The translations under genes were made by a program, and so were the position numbers. A stretch of 64,000 bases of DNA from Keithomyces neogunnii (lineage: Eukaryota > Ascomycota > Sordariomycetes > Hypocreales > Clavicipitaceae), in the NCBI GenBank assembly GCA_020975405.1, contig JAIOWQ010000002.1:1240001-1304000 (forward strand), read 5' to 3'. Position 1 is the first letter of the stretch. Each line of letters opens with the position of its first letter. The notes below the pieces were generated by a model that was not told the origin of the DNA, ran no database searches, and saw only the letters and a list, made by a program, of their open reading frames with translations. Of this stretch, positions 54,644-64,000 are shown piece after piece.

Positions 54644-55181
54644 TCATGGGCGTCGAATGCTTCTAATGACAGTGTCCAACTCTGCCAGTATTTGATCCCT
54701 CTCCTGTAGAGCCTCTTGCCTTTGCAGCTCTGCTGCCTTTAGGTCCTCCTCCAAGCCTTTAATATTCTGTTCTTGGTCTCTTTCGCTGTTGTCTAGCCCC
54801 GGAAGGTTTGAGATGAGCACCTCTATCTGTTGTTCCTTGATTATGAGATCCCGTGATAGTTCTTTGAGACCTGCGGCGAAATCGTCGGCGGGCAATGGGT
54901 CGACTGTCGCGGACTGTTAGTATGACGTGCAGAATAGAATGCGTAATATAAGCCCCATCTCCTCACCTTCTTTTTGATGAGGCTCCTGTTTTACATCGCG
55001 AACTTTGTCGTTTGGACCCAGGGTTTCTAGATCGTGCCGCCTCTGCACAAAATGCAGGCATGCGACGAACTGCTGCGCAAGCTATGACTCCAGTTAACGC
55101 AAGGCCTGTTAGCCGGTACACCCATCGGATCTGCCATACCTGGTCAACAGCGTCTTGCAGCTGCGTTAAACGATCACCCAT
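54644..55181 (-). CDS. MED21: Mediator complex subunit 21 (Srb7)
   Basis: Three exons (complement of 54644-54903, 54967-55081, 55140-55181), 138 aa, the usual length. Starts MGDRLTQLQDAVDQ and continues LAQQFVACLHFVQRRH, the conserved N-terminal Med21 helix that contacts RNA polymerase II regulators. The C-terminal half is a long heptad helix (LSRDLIIKEQQIEVLISNLPGLDNSE, then LEEDLKAAELQRQEAL), which pairs with Med7 in the middle module. Introns are GTATGG...CATAG and GTGAGG...CGACAG. Divergent from SEC62. Confidence 0.95.
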
Positions 55182-55642
55182 TATGACGCCAGGCAGAATG
55201 CGATCAATCGCGATGCCATGAAAGCCGGTTGAGGAAGACCAAAAAGTACGCGCTCGTGCCGTCGCCCCACGAGTTGAGGGTGCTTATTGTGGTTGGAGGT
55301 GATCGGGTAGCGAGGTACAAGTAAACAAAAAGCACTGTACATGCGCACTGTCTTGTGCACCGTAACCCCTGTAGCCTCTCTGCCGGACTTTTGGGGCAAT
55401 GGACGACCCGCACTGGGCAAAGCATTGAGGGTGCTTACTGGAAGTGAACACCTTGTTGTTAGTGAGCAATGACAAAATACCAATGATGCTGGGGGCCACA
55501 TCTCATCTTGTTTTCAAAAACGCCCCCCATTCGCTTCCACAACCAGCACTGCGGCCTTGCCCTGCGTCTTCTCTTCCTTCACCAAACTTTCGCGGCAACT
55601 TCTCTTTCTCTCCAGTAGCTGCGGTCTCGACCGTAATCCACC
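55182..55642. promoter_or_regulatory. Bidirectional promoter region, MED21 / SEC62
   Basis: A 461-bp stretch between divergent start codons. The SEC62 side has a CT-rich leader (about 55560-55620). Confidence 0.5.
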
Positions 55643-56974
55643 ATGTCAGCTCCTCCAACGTCCAACGGCCCTCCTCAGGGCGGCATTCCCATGCCTATGC
55701 CGGGCCAGCGTCCAACGCCAGAGCAGATTGCTGAGATTCAGCGACGAGTTGCCGAGGATGCTGAGAAGGCCGGCATGACTGTTCCCGAGTTTATCGAACA
55801 CATCAAGAAACAGGCCATGGAGCAGCAACGAATGCGCATGATGCAGCAGCAGCAGCAGCAACACCAACACCAACACCAACCCGGGGCAGGTGAACATGTC
55901 CACGGCGAGCATTGCAATCACGATCACGGTGACGGACATCACCACGGGCACCAGCAGGCACAGCCTCAGCCCATCGTCCCTGGTCCTCCAAACCCCAAGG
56001 CTCTGGCCCTAGCCAAGTTCCTGAAGAGCCAGGACCTCAAGCCTCGTACCAGTATATTGAACGGAGAGCGAAAGGACATGTTCAGAGGTGTGTCAGTTCT
56101 CGAGATCTACGGTGTGGCCCTTTTGTTTCTAATACCTTTCCCGCAGTCAAGCGCGCCCTACGAGCTCTACAGACCCCAGCCTACGAAAAGGCCCGCAAGA
56201 AGAACCCTCTCCTCCCTGAGGTAACGGACCGTGCGTCTCTCGAGAACATCTTCAAGCTCTTGCCTCTGAGCATGCTGGCCCTGCGAGTCAGCAAAATCGA
56301 GCCCGAAGAAGGCCCCAATGGCAAGAAGCCCAAGCGGGTAAAGGGCCAGTGGAACGTGCGGATCGAGCAGCAGCAGGACGCCGGCGACGACATGTACTAC
56401 GTCTGGCTGTACGAAGGCAGCCAGATCAAGCGGCAGTTGTATGCCGCTCTCGCGCTGGTCCTGATTTTCATCATCGTTCTATATCCCCTGTGGCCACTGA
56501 AGCTGCGACAGGGCGTCTACTACCTCAGCTGGGGCCTGCTGGGCCTGCTGGGTCTCTTCTTCGTCATGGCCATCTTCCGCGTCATCCTGTTCTGCATCAC
56601 ATATTTCGCCGTGCCTCCTGGCCTCTGGCTGTATCCCAACCTGTGGGAGGACGTTTCGTTCATGGACAGCTTCCGACCTGTATGGGCTTGGCACGAGGTA
56701 AGGCGCGCCCGTTTTCTCAGCCCACGGGGCCAAAATTTCAGATAAATGCTAACATGGCACACAGTCTGCTGCTGACAAGAAGAAGAAGAAGAAGGCCAAG
56801 TCTGCTGCTCGCGCTTCTGCCGCCGCGCCTCCCAATGCCTTTGCCGCCTCGACTGGTCAGGTAGCCCCAGCTACTGCCACCACCACGGGCACGGATACGC
56901 AGATCAAAGTTGGCAGTGCCCATCAGCGACAATACGTAGCTCCCAGGGTGGAGGAGCTGGCTGACGACGAGTAG
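55643..56974 (+). CDS. SEC62: ER translocon subunit Sec62
   Basis: Three exons: 55643-56087, 56147-56697, 56765-56974; 401 aa. Sec62 works with Sec61/Sec63 in post-translational import into the endoplasmic reticulum. The cytosolic N-terminal domain includes KALALAKFLKSQDLKPRTSILNGERKDMFRVKRALRAL, then two membrane helices (LYAALALVLIFIIVLYPLWPL and the YYLSWGLLGLLGLFFVMAIFRVILF region) and a cytosolic C terminus with a Lys run (DKKKKKKAKS). An insertion near residues 70-110 is Gln- then His-rich (MMQQQQQQHQHQHQ, HGEHCNHDHGDGHHHGH), which is longer than usual and could bind metal. The C terminus (VAPRVEELADDE) is acidic. Confidence 0.95.
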
Positions 56975-57279
56975 GGCAGGAGGGCGAGGATGGAAGGTGG
57001 AAGACGGATGCATGAAAAGCTAAATTGCACTTGTGGTCGGATGGCGTTCAAAGCAGGTCGAATGGTACGGGGGGAGCGGTCTCAGCAGTAGCAGTGGTTG
57101 CATTTAGATTGACGGGGGCAGGGGCTGAATATAATGAAAAGGGCTAAGCATGCTTTGGTTCTTTTCCACGAGAGTGTACCAAAGTTACACTCCCCCAGAG
57201 GGAGAAGGGCAAAGAAGGGCAGTATGTATGAATATATTCACAGTCTATCAGTCCCATGTATATAGCCAAAAAGCGGCGT
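56975..57279. other. Convergent intergenic region
   Basis: About 300 bp between the 3' ends of SEC62 and the RNase T2 gene, with no feature beyond presumed 3' untranslated sequence. Confidence 0.5.
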
Positions 57280-58578
57280 CTACTTCTCGCTGCCGCTCGT
57301 ACGCTCATAGTACTTGATGGCGCCCTTTGCCTGTGCGCAAGTGGTCAGACGGCCACCGGCCTTGCCAGCGTCCAACTTCTTGGCATCGGCGCGCTGGGGG
57401 GTGCCGTTGACGTGGTAGTAGTACCATAGCTCGTTGATCTCGGTGCGCCCATCGTCGTTTGAGCCCTTACCGGCCGCAGTCTCATTGTACTTGGGCCCGC
57501 CGCAGCCAATAAAGACGGGCTGGCCAAACTCCTTGGTCAGGACGTGCTGGATGCTGGACAGCGTGTAGGTGGTCTTGTTGGAAGGGCGGATGCCGGCGTC
57601 GCTGAGCCAGCGGAACGAGGGCAAGCGGCGCTGCCAGGTGATGACTGTCTCGAAGAAGTCAAAGAGGTCGTCGTGTTCAGCGGCCTTGGGGCCCTATAGC
57701 GGCGGGTGTGAGCAACTTTGTTGACTTCGCCTCTGGGGCAAGGCAACTTACGTAGCACTCCTTCTGAAAGGTAGAGTAGCAGGTGGCGTGCTTGGAGAAC
57801 TCGTGCGCCCAAAAGACCCAGTTGGGGTCGTACTGGCTCACCCAGTACTTGGTCATGTAGGCGAGCAGATCGAGCTTGCCGTAGGGCGCGAACCACTTGT
57901 CGATGGACTCGCCAGTGTAGGCCGGCACGGGCGTGCCGCCGGGCAGGCCATTGGTGGTGTTGGGCGACGGCTTGGGGTCGTACTGTCTGCTCAGGTCGCA
58001 GTACTGCGTGTACGAGCCTGCAAGAGGTTAGACGATGGCTGGGACAGCGTGCCAGGCCCCGTGTTGCGCGTACCATTGCAAAAGTCTGAGGAGGTTTCAT
58101 TAGCCGATTGGGGGGTTTTTTTTTTTTTTTTTTGGTCGTTTAGAGGATAGGCCAACTTACCCGGCCACAGGCCGTGGATGGACCACGAGTTCTTGGGGTA
58201 GATTTGGCCCTTGGACTCGAGCCCGGTAAAGGTGCTCCAGAGCTGCGTGGCAACCTAGCAGGAGGATGTGAGATGCTCCGTGTCCGCAATGGGTGGTCTG
58301 GGAAAGGAGGGCAGGCGTACCAGCAAGCCGCCGTATGTCTCAGCGCAGCAGGTGTCCTTCACCTTGTCGGGGGTCGCGTTGCACGAGCAAGAGAGCACAG
58401 GTTCGGCTGTTTATGCGATTTGTTAATACTTTAATGTTATTACTGGGTGCTTTTACAGCATTTGAGGAAGCGTCGGCGTACCAATTGCGCAGGTGTGGTT
58501 GTTGGGCGTGATGCCGGGATACAGTCCTGCAACAGCCACACCTGCAAATCCCAAGGAAACAAGACCAGCGCGACGCAT
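57280..58578 (-). CDS. Secreted ribonuclease T2 with 12-nt micro-exon
   Basis: Six exons (complement of 57280-57693, 57752-58017, 58074-58085, 58161-58254, 58321-58406, 58482-58578), 322 aa. Signal peptide at the N terminus (RRAGLVSLGFAGVAVAGLYP), then Cys-rich mature protein. Catalytic segment CAS I reads SWSIHGLWPDFCNGSY and CAS II FWAHEFSKHATCY, with the two catalytic His and the Glu/Lys/His set of RNase T2. Residues DFCN of CAS I are encoded by a 12-nt exon (58074-58085) flanked by consensus splice sites (CTCAG before, GTACGC after). A C-terminal domain of about 85 residues (FGQPVFIGCGG...ELWYYYHVNG) is the usual fungal extension. It cuts RNA with broad base preference outside the cell or in the vacuole. 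The intron at 58086-58160 has a long A-run in the transcript. Confidence 0.95.
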
Positions 58579-59565
58579 TGCTGCAATTGATTGAAATGCG
58601 ATCCTCTTGAGGGGAAAACACGGCGGTCCTCAAAGTTCAAGTCGGGGCGAGAAGGGGGGGAGCACGGCCAAGAAACCCAGCGTCCGCTCGATTGAGCAGG
58701 TTGCGGATGACCATTATTTAAGACTGCTTCGAGCAGAACAGCACGTGGCCCTGGATTGTCTGTCGCTCATCTGGAATCTCGTCACTTTGCAGTTTATGCT
58801 TGGTAATAAAAGCACAAGTTATGCTTCGGTCTACACTTGCGGCCATCCCGCTCATCTCGCAGCTCGCCGGACCCGCGGAAATAACAGGCGGACCTGGCTT
58901 GTGCGCCAATGGGCCACGCCACAGAAGGCCATGCTAGAAAAGGCCCGCCTGATTGAGCAACCAGACTCTCTACCGCTGCCCGGGGGGGTGGCCGCCAGGG
59001 GCCGGGATGCGTCGCTGCCCCGGACACTCCAGCACAGTTCAACGCTGCGGATCCGCTGGCGTCTTTTTGGGTGCCGCGCCTTGCAACCACCTGCCTTGGT
59101 TCTGGGACGTGGTAGGCTCGCCGTCGATGCTTCTTGATCAAGTTGATGCATGGCTTTTGCGCTAATTAGCACCAAGCCCGAGCCGTGAGTCTGTGTGTGC
59201 GTGGGTTGCAGGGGACTAGGAGAGCAAGTCCGTTGAGGCACCATGTGGCAGGTGAACATAACCTTCGCCTTGTTCGGCAGCTCGGGACCTGAATGCTGTG
59301 GTTTGGGGCAACATGCTGCTAGCTAGTTGATTGATCAAGTATCGTTGGGTTGTCAAGTCTATGCCAAACTTGGCTTGAAGACAGCGAGCACCCTTTGAGC
59401 ACTTTGTTCGAAAACGCACCAGTGCTATCCACCGTCACCCTGAGGCCGATACATGGCAGCTCTCACTGCAAGACCAACTTTTTGTCTCCATGGCAGAAGA
59501 AACAATCATGATTGCAAGCACAACTCAAGTGCCGAGCTACCTTCTTCCAACTGCCCGCCCCATCA
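58579..59565. other. Intergenic region, 1.0 kb
   Basis: Upstream region of the RNase T2 gene and 3' region of the GNAT gene. No supported gene; a long plus-strand frame (58607-59137) has no domain or conserved feature. Confidence 0.5.
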
Positions 59566-60219
59566 TCAGAGCTGCTTATAGAAAAATGTCCCGTCCTTCA
59601 GCTGCCCAGTCGGACTCATCCCGTAGCCCGGCACCCTCCCCAGCTCGACATATCCCAACTTTCTGTAAACGGCCTCGGCAACACTATCAGTCTCGGTATC
59701 AAGCAACTGCACGGTGAAGAGTCAGTAACAGGAGCAACGTGTCTAACCAAACACTGTCCCCTCGGGGAACCAAGAAGGAAAATAAAGAAAAGACAAAAGA
59801 CTGACCAATATACTCCTGCCCATGTTCGCAGCCTCATTCTCCAACGCCGTCATCAAGGCCCTCGCGCCGCCTCTTCCCCTAAAGCTCCTGTGAACAAACA
59901 ACTTCTCCACGTATCCCCTGAATGCGCCCGTTTCCGAGTAGGGCGTAGACAGCATAACCACACCCATGACTTCAGGGCCCTTTGGTCTCCCGCTGGGGTC
60001 CATCTCTGAGAGCAGGATCCAAATCAGTCTCTTGCCGTCGTTTACCTCGGCCATGCGTTCCTTCCACCATGTCAACAGCTTCTCGTGTGAGAGCGGTGGG
60101 AGGAATGTTGCAATGGTGCGATCTTGCGTGATGCATGATGCGTGGATGGCGGCCAGGTACGGCGTCAGGTGCGAGTGATGCTTGGGGTTGAAGGGCAGGA
60201 CAAGGCCGGACTGTGACAT
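59566..60219 (-). CDS. GNAT-family N-acetyltransferase
   Basis: Two exons (complement of 59566-59706 and 59806-60219; intron GTCAGT...CGTGCAG), 184 aa, which is the normal GNAT length. The acetyl-CoA-binding motif A is VEKLFVHRSFRGRGGA, preceded by the beta strand EVMGVVMLSTP, and motif B is AVYRKLGYVELGRVPGYG after the splice. The DGTFFYKQL end is typical of bacterial-type small-molecule acetyltransferases. Substrate unknown. Reading through the intron gives a truncated 158-aa frame; splicing restores the full fold. Confidence 0.85.
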
Positions 60220-61535
60220 GTTGCAGGTTGACCGGTTGGTGTTGTGTGCGGGAGGGACTGAGAGCTTTGCGTGTCGCTGAGTCTTGCTGTGGTGGCCTGG
60301 AGATGAGTCCGTGTGTGTCTCTTATTCACGGTCCAAGATGTTGATCTGGCCCAGTGTGGACTTTTTGGATTATTTTTTTTTGGGATTTTTTTTGTTCCTG
60401 GCAACAGGCCTGAGTTGATGGTCAGTGACGCTGCTTGGGTACGGCAACTGCTCGATATCTCATCCAATTCCTGGCTCTTGGCATAAACAAGGTCAAGAGA
60501 TTTGCTCGGCACGTTCAATGGACCGTAAATTGCGGGTGCTTCTCGACGTGCTTTCACCTTTTTGCACACAAGCAGCAGCAGGCAGACAAGACTCACCAGA
60601 CCTGGATCCGTCAGCACAATCAGCAGGCGCAATCACTTTCACCCACAAACCCGCAGGACAAGTCACTTCAATTGCTGTAGACCCGCGCAAACGCCAGCCT
60701 GATGGGTCCGGCAATGCAACTTGTAACAAAAGGAGATCGCACAGGCGGGCGTTTGGCAACTTTTGCCTTGATGGGCTCACAACTGCAGTCGGCTAGGGCA
60801 TGAGCGCGGCCCTCATTGGCTGCGCGCGCCAAAGTGTGGACGAGCCCGACAGGTCATCCGGTTGGTGGGAGCAATATCAACAGGGAAGGCGGCGCGCGCC
60901 CACGAATAATACTTGAGCCCGCAACTGAGGCCATCATAATCTGCCTCATGCCATGGGATATTTCCCCCGCCTCTTCATCAACCACATTCTGCCCCAACAT
61001 GCAACCAGACATGCAACCAGACACGCCTAGACACCCTATGGTCACATGCTGGCCATTCAACCAGGGAAATGTAAACATATTTCATGACCGAAAAGGAGAA
61101 TATCCATCGTATCTCTATTAATGATACATACACGTAACAAGCCTTTGCCTTAGAATAATCCCGAAACTCCGCTATGCGATCAAACACACGCCGCAAAAAG
61201 GGTCCAACTTGGGGATGGAGATGTAGGGGTCGTGGACATACAGCCACGTTGCAGGACATGGTTGCAGGTGCAGCCTGGCCTCCGTCGATACCAGATACCT
61301 TCAGCTCTGGTCCTCGGACAATGTGGCTAGTAAATGATGAGCCAGCAGAAGCTCCATGTTGAAAACAAACAATTACTTCGCCGTAAGAGCCTTTGATCGG
61401 TCCTCCTCTCATGCCGCTGGGTTCCATCAACACAAAACTCCCTGAAAATGAAACTGGAGCAAGCGCATTTAGCTCTTCAAGAGAAAACAGAAAGGGGTTT
61501 TTTTTTTCGCTCTGCATGAGTTCTCTGCATTATTT
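60220..61535. other. Intergenic region, 1.3 kb
   Basis: Upstream region of the GNAT gene and 3' side of the disulfide isomerase gene. No supported gene or RNA; T-runs near 60369 and 61500. Confidence 0.5.
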
Positions 61536-63884
61536 TTAATCGGCCTTCTGATTGCCGTTGCCGTTCATGCCCAAGAGGCCCTCCTTAAGCTGGTTAATGC
61601 CCATCGCATCATCCAGTTTGAAATGTCCACCACGAGCACGGCGGGTACGACCACGGAGCCATGAGAAAGTACCAAATGCCATACCAATGACACAGCCCAT
61701 GGACAGGTATGGATGTTCCACAAAGGCGACCTTGATGTCGAAGAAGATCTTCTCAATCGCTGACACGGTGAGCTTATGCTTGATGACATGGGGGCCATAC
61801 ACAATCTTGTCAAGCGTCTCCATGATGGATGTACGGCTAACCATGATGTAGTTGCCTGTGACAGTTTGATCCCAATACCGGCGGTTCTGCCGTCTTGTTA
61901 GCATGGACATATTGCCGTCTCCTCTTGTGCAACTTACATCTTCGTCATTGATGATGATTTTCTCCCCTTCCTTGACGTCAATGCCATACGTCTGCCGGAT
62001 CCAGCGTTGCCAGTAAACACCATCTACCCAAGCAAAAGTTACTTCCTTGCGGCCAGAGTTGTTCATATCGACGCGAATCCCCTTGGCAGATCTCAGAGCG
62101 CGCTGGTCCCCACGATCCTCAGCCTCCTCGATTCTCATCTGCTTGGAATCTCGCAGCTTCTTCCGTTCAAGTTGGAATTCCTGAATCTGTCGATCCATCC
62201 ATTCGTTTGCCGCACTCTTCATTTCGCGAATGGAGCCTGTGAATGAGTCTTGGTCGGCATGACTCAGAATACCAAGAACAACGAGCTTGCCATTGAAGAT
62301 CTGGCGTGCATTGGAAGGAGTCAACTCCGGCACCAAGGGAAGCCATACAGATCTCATCCAGTCTAAAACGGCATTCTTATCACGCATCTCATTCGGGGTG
62401 ATGGGGGGGTAGTAGGTTGGTCTGCCCTCGCGTGAAACGACCAGTCTTGGCCAGGTTGTAATCTTGAAGCGGTCGTACAACTTGGGATCGTTTGTCTTGA
62501 CCAGTTTAGCGTGTCCAATAAGGCTCAGCGGGATCTGTTCCAGTGCCCTGAAGTCTTCACCGGTCGTAGCATGGTCGTAAAAGTACACGAATATGACGTC
62601 CTCGGTCTTCTCCATTTCCTTGAACAATGTGGCATTGACATCGGGGATGCCGCTGGCGAGATCAACCGCCTTGTCAGCAAACTGGACGAAGTCGCCCAAG
62701 CCACGAAGGCCCAAGTACTCAGCCCTCTCGCCGCCCTTGAAGAAGATGATTGTGGGGTATGCCGTAGCTTGAACATCTTTGCAGAGCCTTGACTCCTTGT
62801 CACAGTTGACCTCGCCGATATTCAACTTGCCTCGCATTGTCTTGGCAAGTTGCTGCCAGGTAGGGCCCATGGCCTGGCAGTGATGACACCAAGGGGCATA
62901 GAACTTGACAAACCAGGCGTCTTGAGTCTGCGTCACCAGCTTTTGGAAGCTTTCAGCTGTTAAAACGGTCGACACACCTTCGGGGTTGGGTGTGACGGCT
63001 GGTTTCTTGGGCTTCTTTTCCTTCTCCAATTCTCCCGATGTGGGGACCTTCCAACCATCACCAAAGGGCTTGCTGGAATGAGAGTTGTCCTCGTCCTTCT
63101 TGGCAGCGTCCTTGTCGTCAGTAGCCTTCTTGCCGGCGTCCTTGTTGTCAATGTCCTTCTTGCCGGCGTTCTTGTCGTCAGTAGCCTTCTTGCCGGTGTC
63201 TTTGTTGTCAGTATCCTTCTTGGTGGCGTCCTTGTTATCGGCATCCTTGGTGCCAGCATCTTTTTCAGTGGTCCCGCTTTGCTTCGGAGACTCTTTGTCG
63301 CCTGGTTTTGGCAAATTGACAGTCTTGGGCCGAGAACCAGGTTTAGCCTTTTCTAGACCCTTCTCAACCAGCTGGCTGATGACATCCATCTTCTTAGCTC
63401 CAGTAGTCTGTTCAAACAACTTGCCTTTTTCGTACAAGACAGTCTTGGGGAACGCCTTGACGTCATGTTCAGCGCAAAGATCTCCAAACACCGTGCAGTC
63501 AATTACACCGAACCGAAAATCGTAGTATTTCTCGAATGTTGAACCATCGGGGACCTGGGACGTGTAATAGAACTCATACATGGTTTGAAACGTAGGAGCG
63601 AATTCTATGCAATGGTGACACCATGGGCTACGAATCTAGTCAGTATGGGGTCATGGGAATATACCGTCCGATATGTCATACCTGAAATGCTTGACCAAAA
63701 ACCATTGAGTATTGTTAACTTCGTCGGCCCAGTTCGATGGTGACAACTCCAGCAGCGGTGGAACGGGTTTGTTGTCAAACGTAGTGCCCTTGGGAGCATC
63801 GTTATCCGTGCTCGAATCTCCAAGCGCGTCCGCTGCGACCAGGGCGGCGGCGCTGGCGAGGAGCGACAGGATGTTTAATCTCAT
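61536..63884 (-). CDS. Transmembrane protein disulfide isomerase with two thioredoxin domains (Eps1-like)
   Basis: Three exons (complement of 61536-61886, 61938-63627, 63682-63884), 747 aa. Signal peptide (RLNILSLLASAAALVAADAL), then thioredoxin domain 1 with active site SPWCHHCIEF, completed by splicing of exons 1 and 2. A charged Lys/Asp linker of about 10-residue repeats follows (DNKDATKKDT-like, about five copies, roughly residues 170-215). Thioredoxin domain 2 has active site APWCHHCQAM (about residue 280), then a degenerate lumenal region. A single membrane helix (MGCVIGMAFGTFSW) lies near the C terminus with a basic RGRTRRARGG flank. The layout matches membrane PDIs of the ER that act in quality control. 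No KKxx retention signal is seen at the C terminus (NGNGNQKAD). Confidence 0.92.
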
Positions 63885-64000
63885 TTTGTGAAAAAGTAAG
63901 CGAGTTGATAGGTGCAGTGGGATCCAAGAAAAGCTGCAAGCAGGGACAGTGGGCAGAAATCAAACCCGTCAAAAGAGAAGGCAATGAATAATTAGAGCCC

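Noticed and set aside
58607..59137. 176-aa plus-strand frame near the RNase T2 promoter
   Set aside because: Composition is random-like and it overlaps the divergent 5' region of the RNase gene; no domain or intron structure.

Overview
The window comes from the nuclear genome of a filamentous ascomycete, most likely a sordariomycete of the Hypocreales. Genes are short and split by 50-75 nt GT-AG introns with CT-A-AC branch points. Pyrimidine-rich leaders precede the ATGs, genes occur on both strands without operons, and the core genes (Bms1, Ask1, Eaf7, Rrn5, Irc3, Med21, Sec62) are typical fungal orthologues. The order is inferred from protein resemblance and repeat decay, not from a search. 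About 23 protein genes, one pseudogene, several satellites and one AT-rich relic are supported.

Left end (1-11350), accessory in character. A subtilisin-family (S8) protease gene runs off the left edge and converges on a 285-aa protein that resembles fungal gasdermins. This is the arrangement of the HET-Q2/HET-Q1 protease-gasdermin cell-death pairs. Then come a 500-bp minisatellite flanked by direct repeats that differ mainly by C/T and G/A changes, a broken short-chain dehydrogenase gene, a secreted CHAP-domain (peptidoglycan hydrolase-like) protein and long gene-free stretches.

Middle (11350-29000): a DHA1-type MFS transporter; a GT69 (Cap59/Cmt1-like) mannosyltransferase that shares a promoter region with a mucin-like single-pass surface protein; the ribosome-biogenesis GTPase Bms1; a TRI12-type MFS transporter with a GC-AG intron; a possible small acidic protein; an AT-rich relic; and a well-expressed-looking 85-aa basic protein.

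Right half (29000-64000), conserved housekeeping genes: DASH subunit Ask1 and a gamma-tubulin complex (GCP6-type) protein side by side; Eaf7 of NuA4; Rrn5 of the Pol I upstream factor divergent from the mitochondrial helicase Irc3; a PAQR (Izh-like) membrane receptor; a multi-KH RNA-binding protein with a 4.4-kb gene-free upstream region; a large disordered nuclear protein; an Sdt1-type pyrimidine nucleotidase; Med21 divergent from Sec62; a secreted RNase T2 with a 12-nt exon; a GNAT acetyltransferase; and a two-thioredoxin transmembrane disulfide isomerase.

Exon coordinates were derived by hand from splice consensus plus reading-frame continuity. All those given as exact keep the frame across every junction, except for the PAQR gene, where one junction could not be resolved. 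The most interesting system is the protease/gasdermin pair at the left edge.
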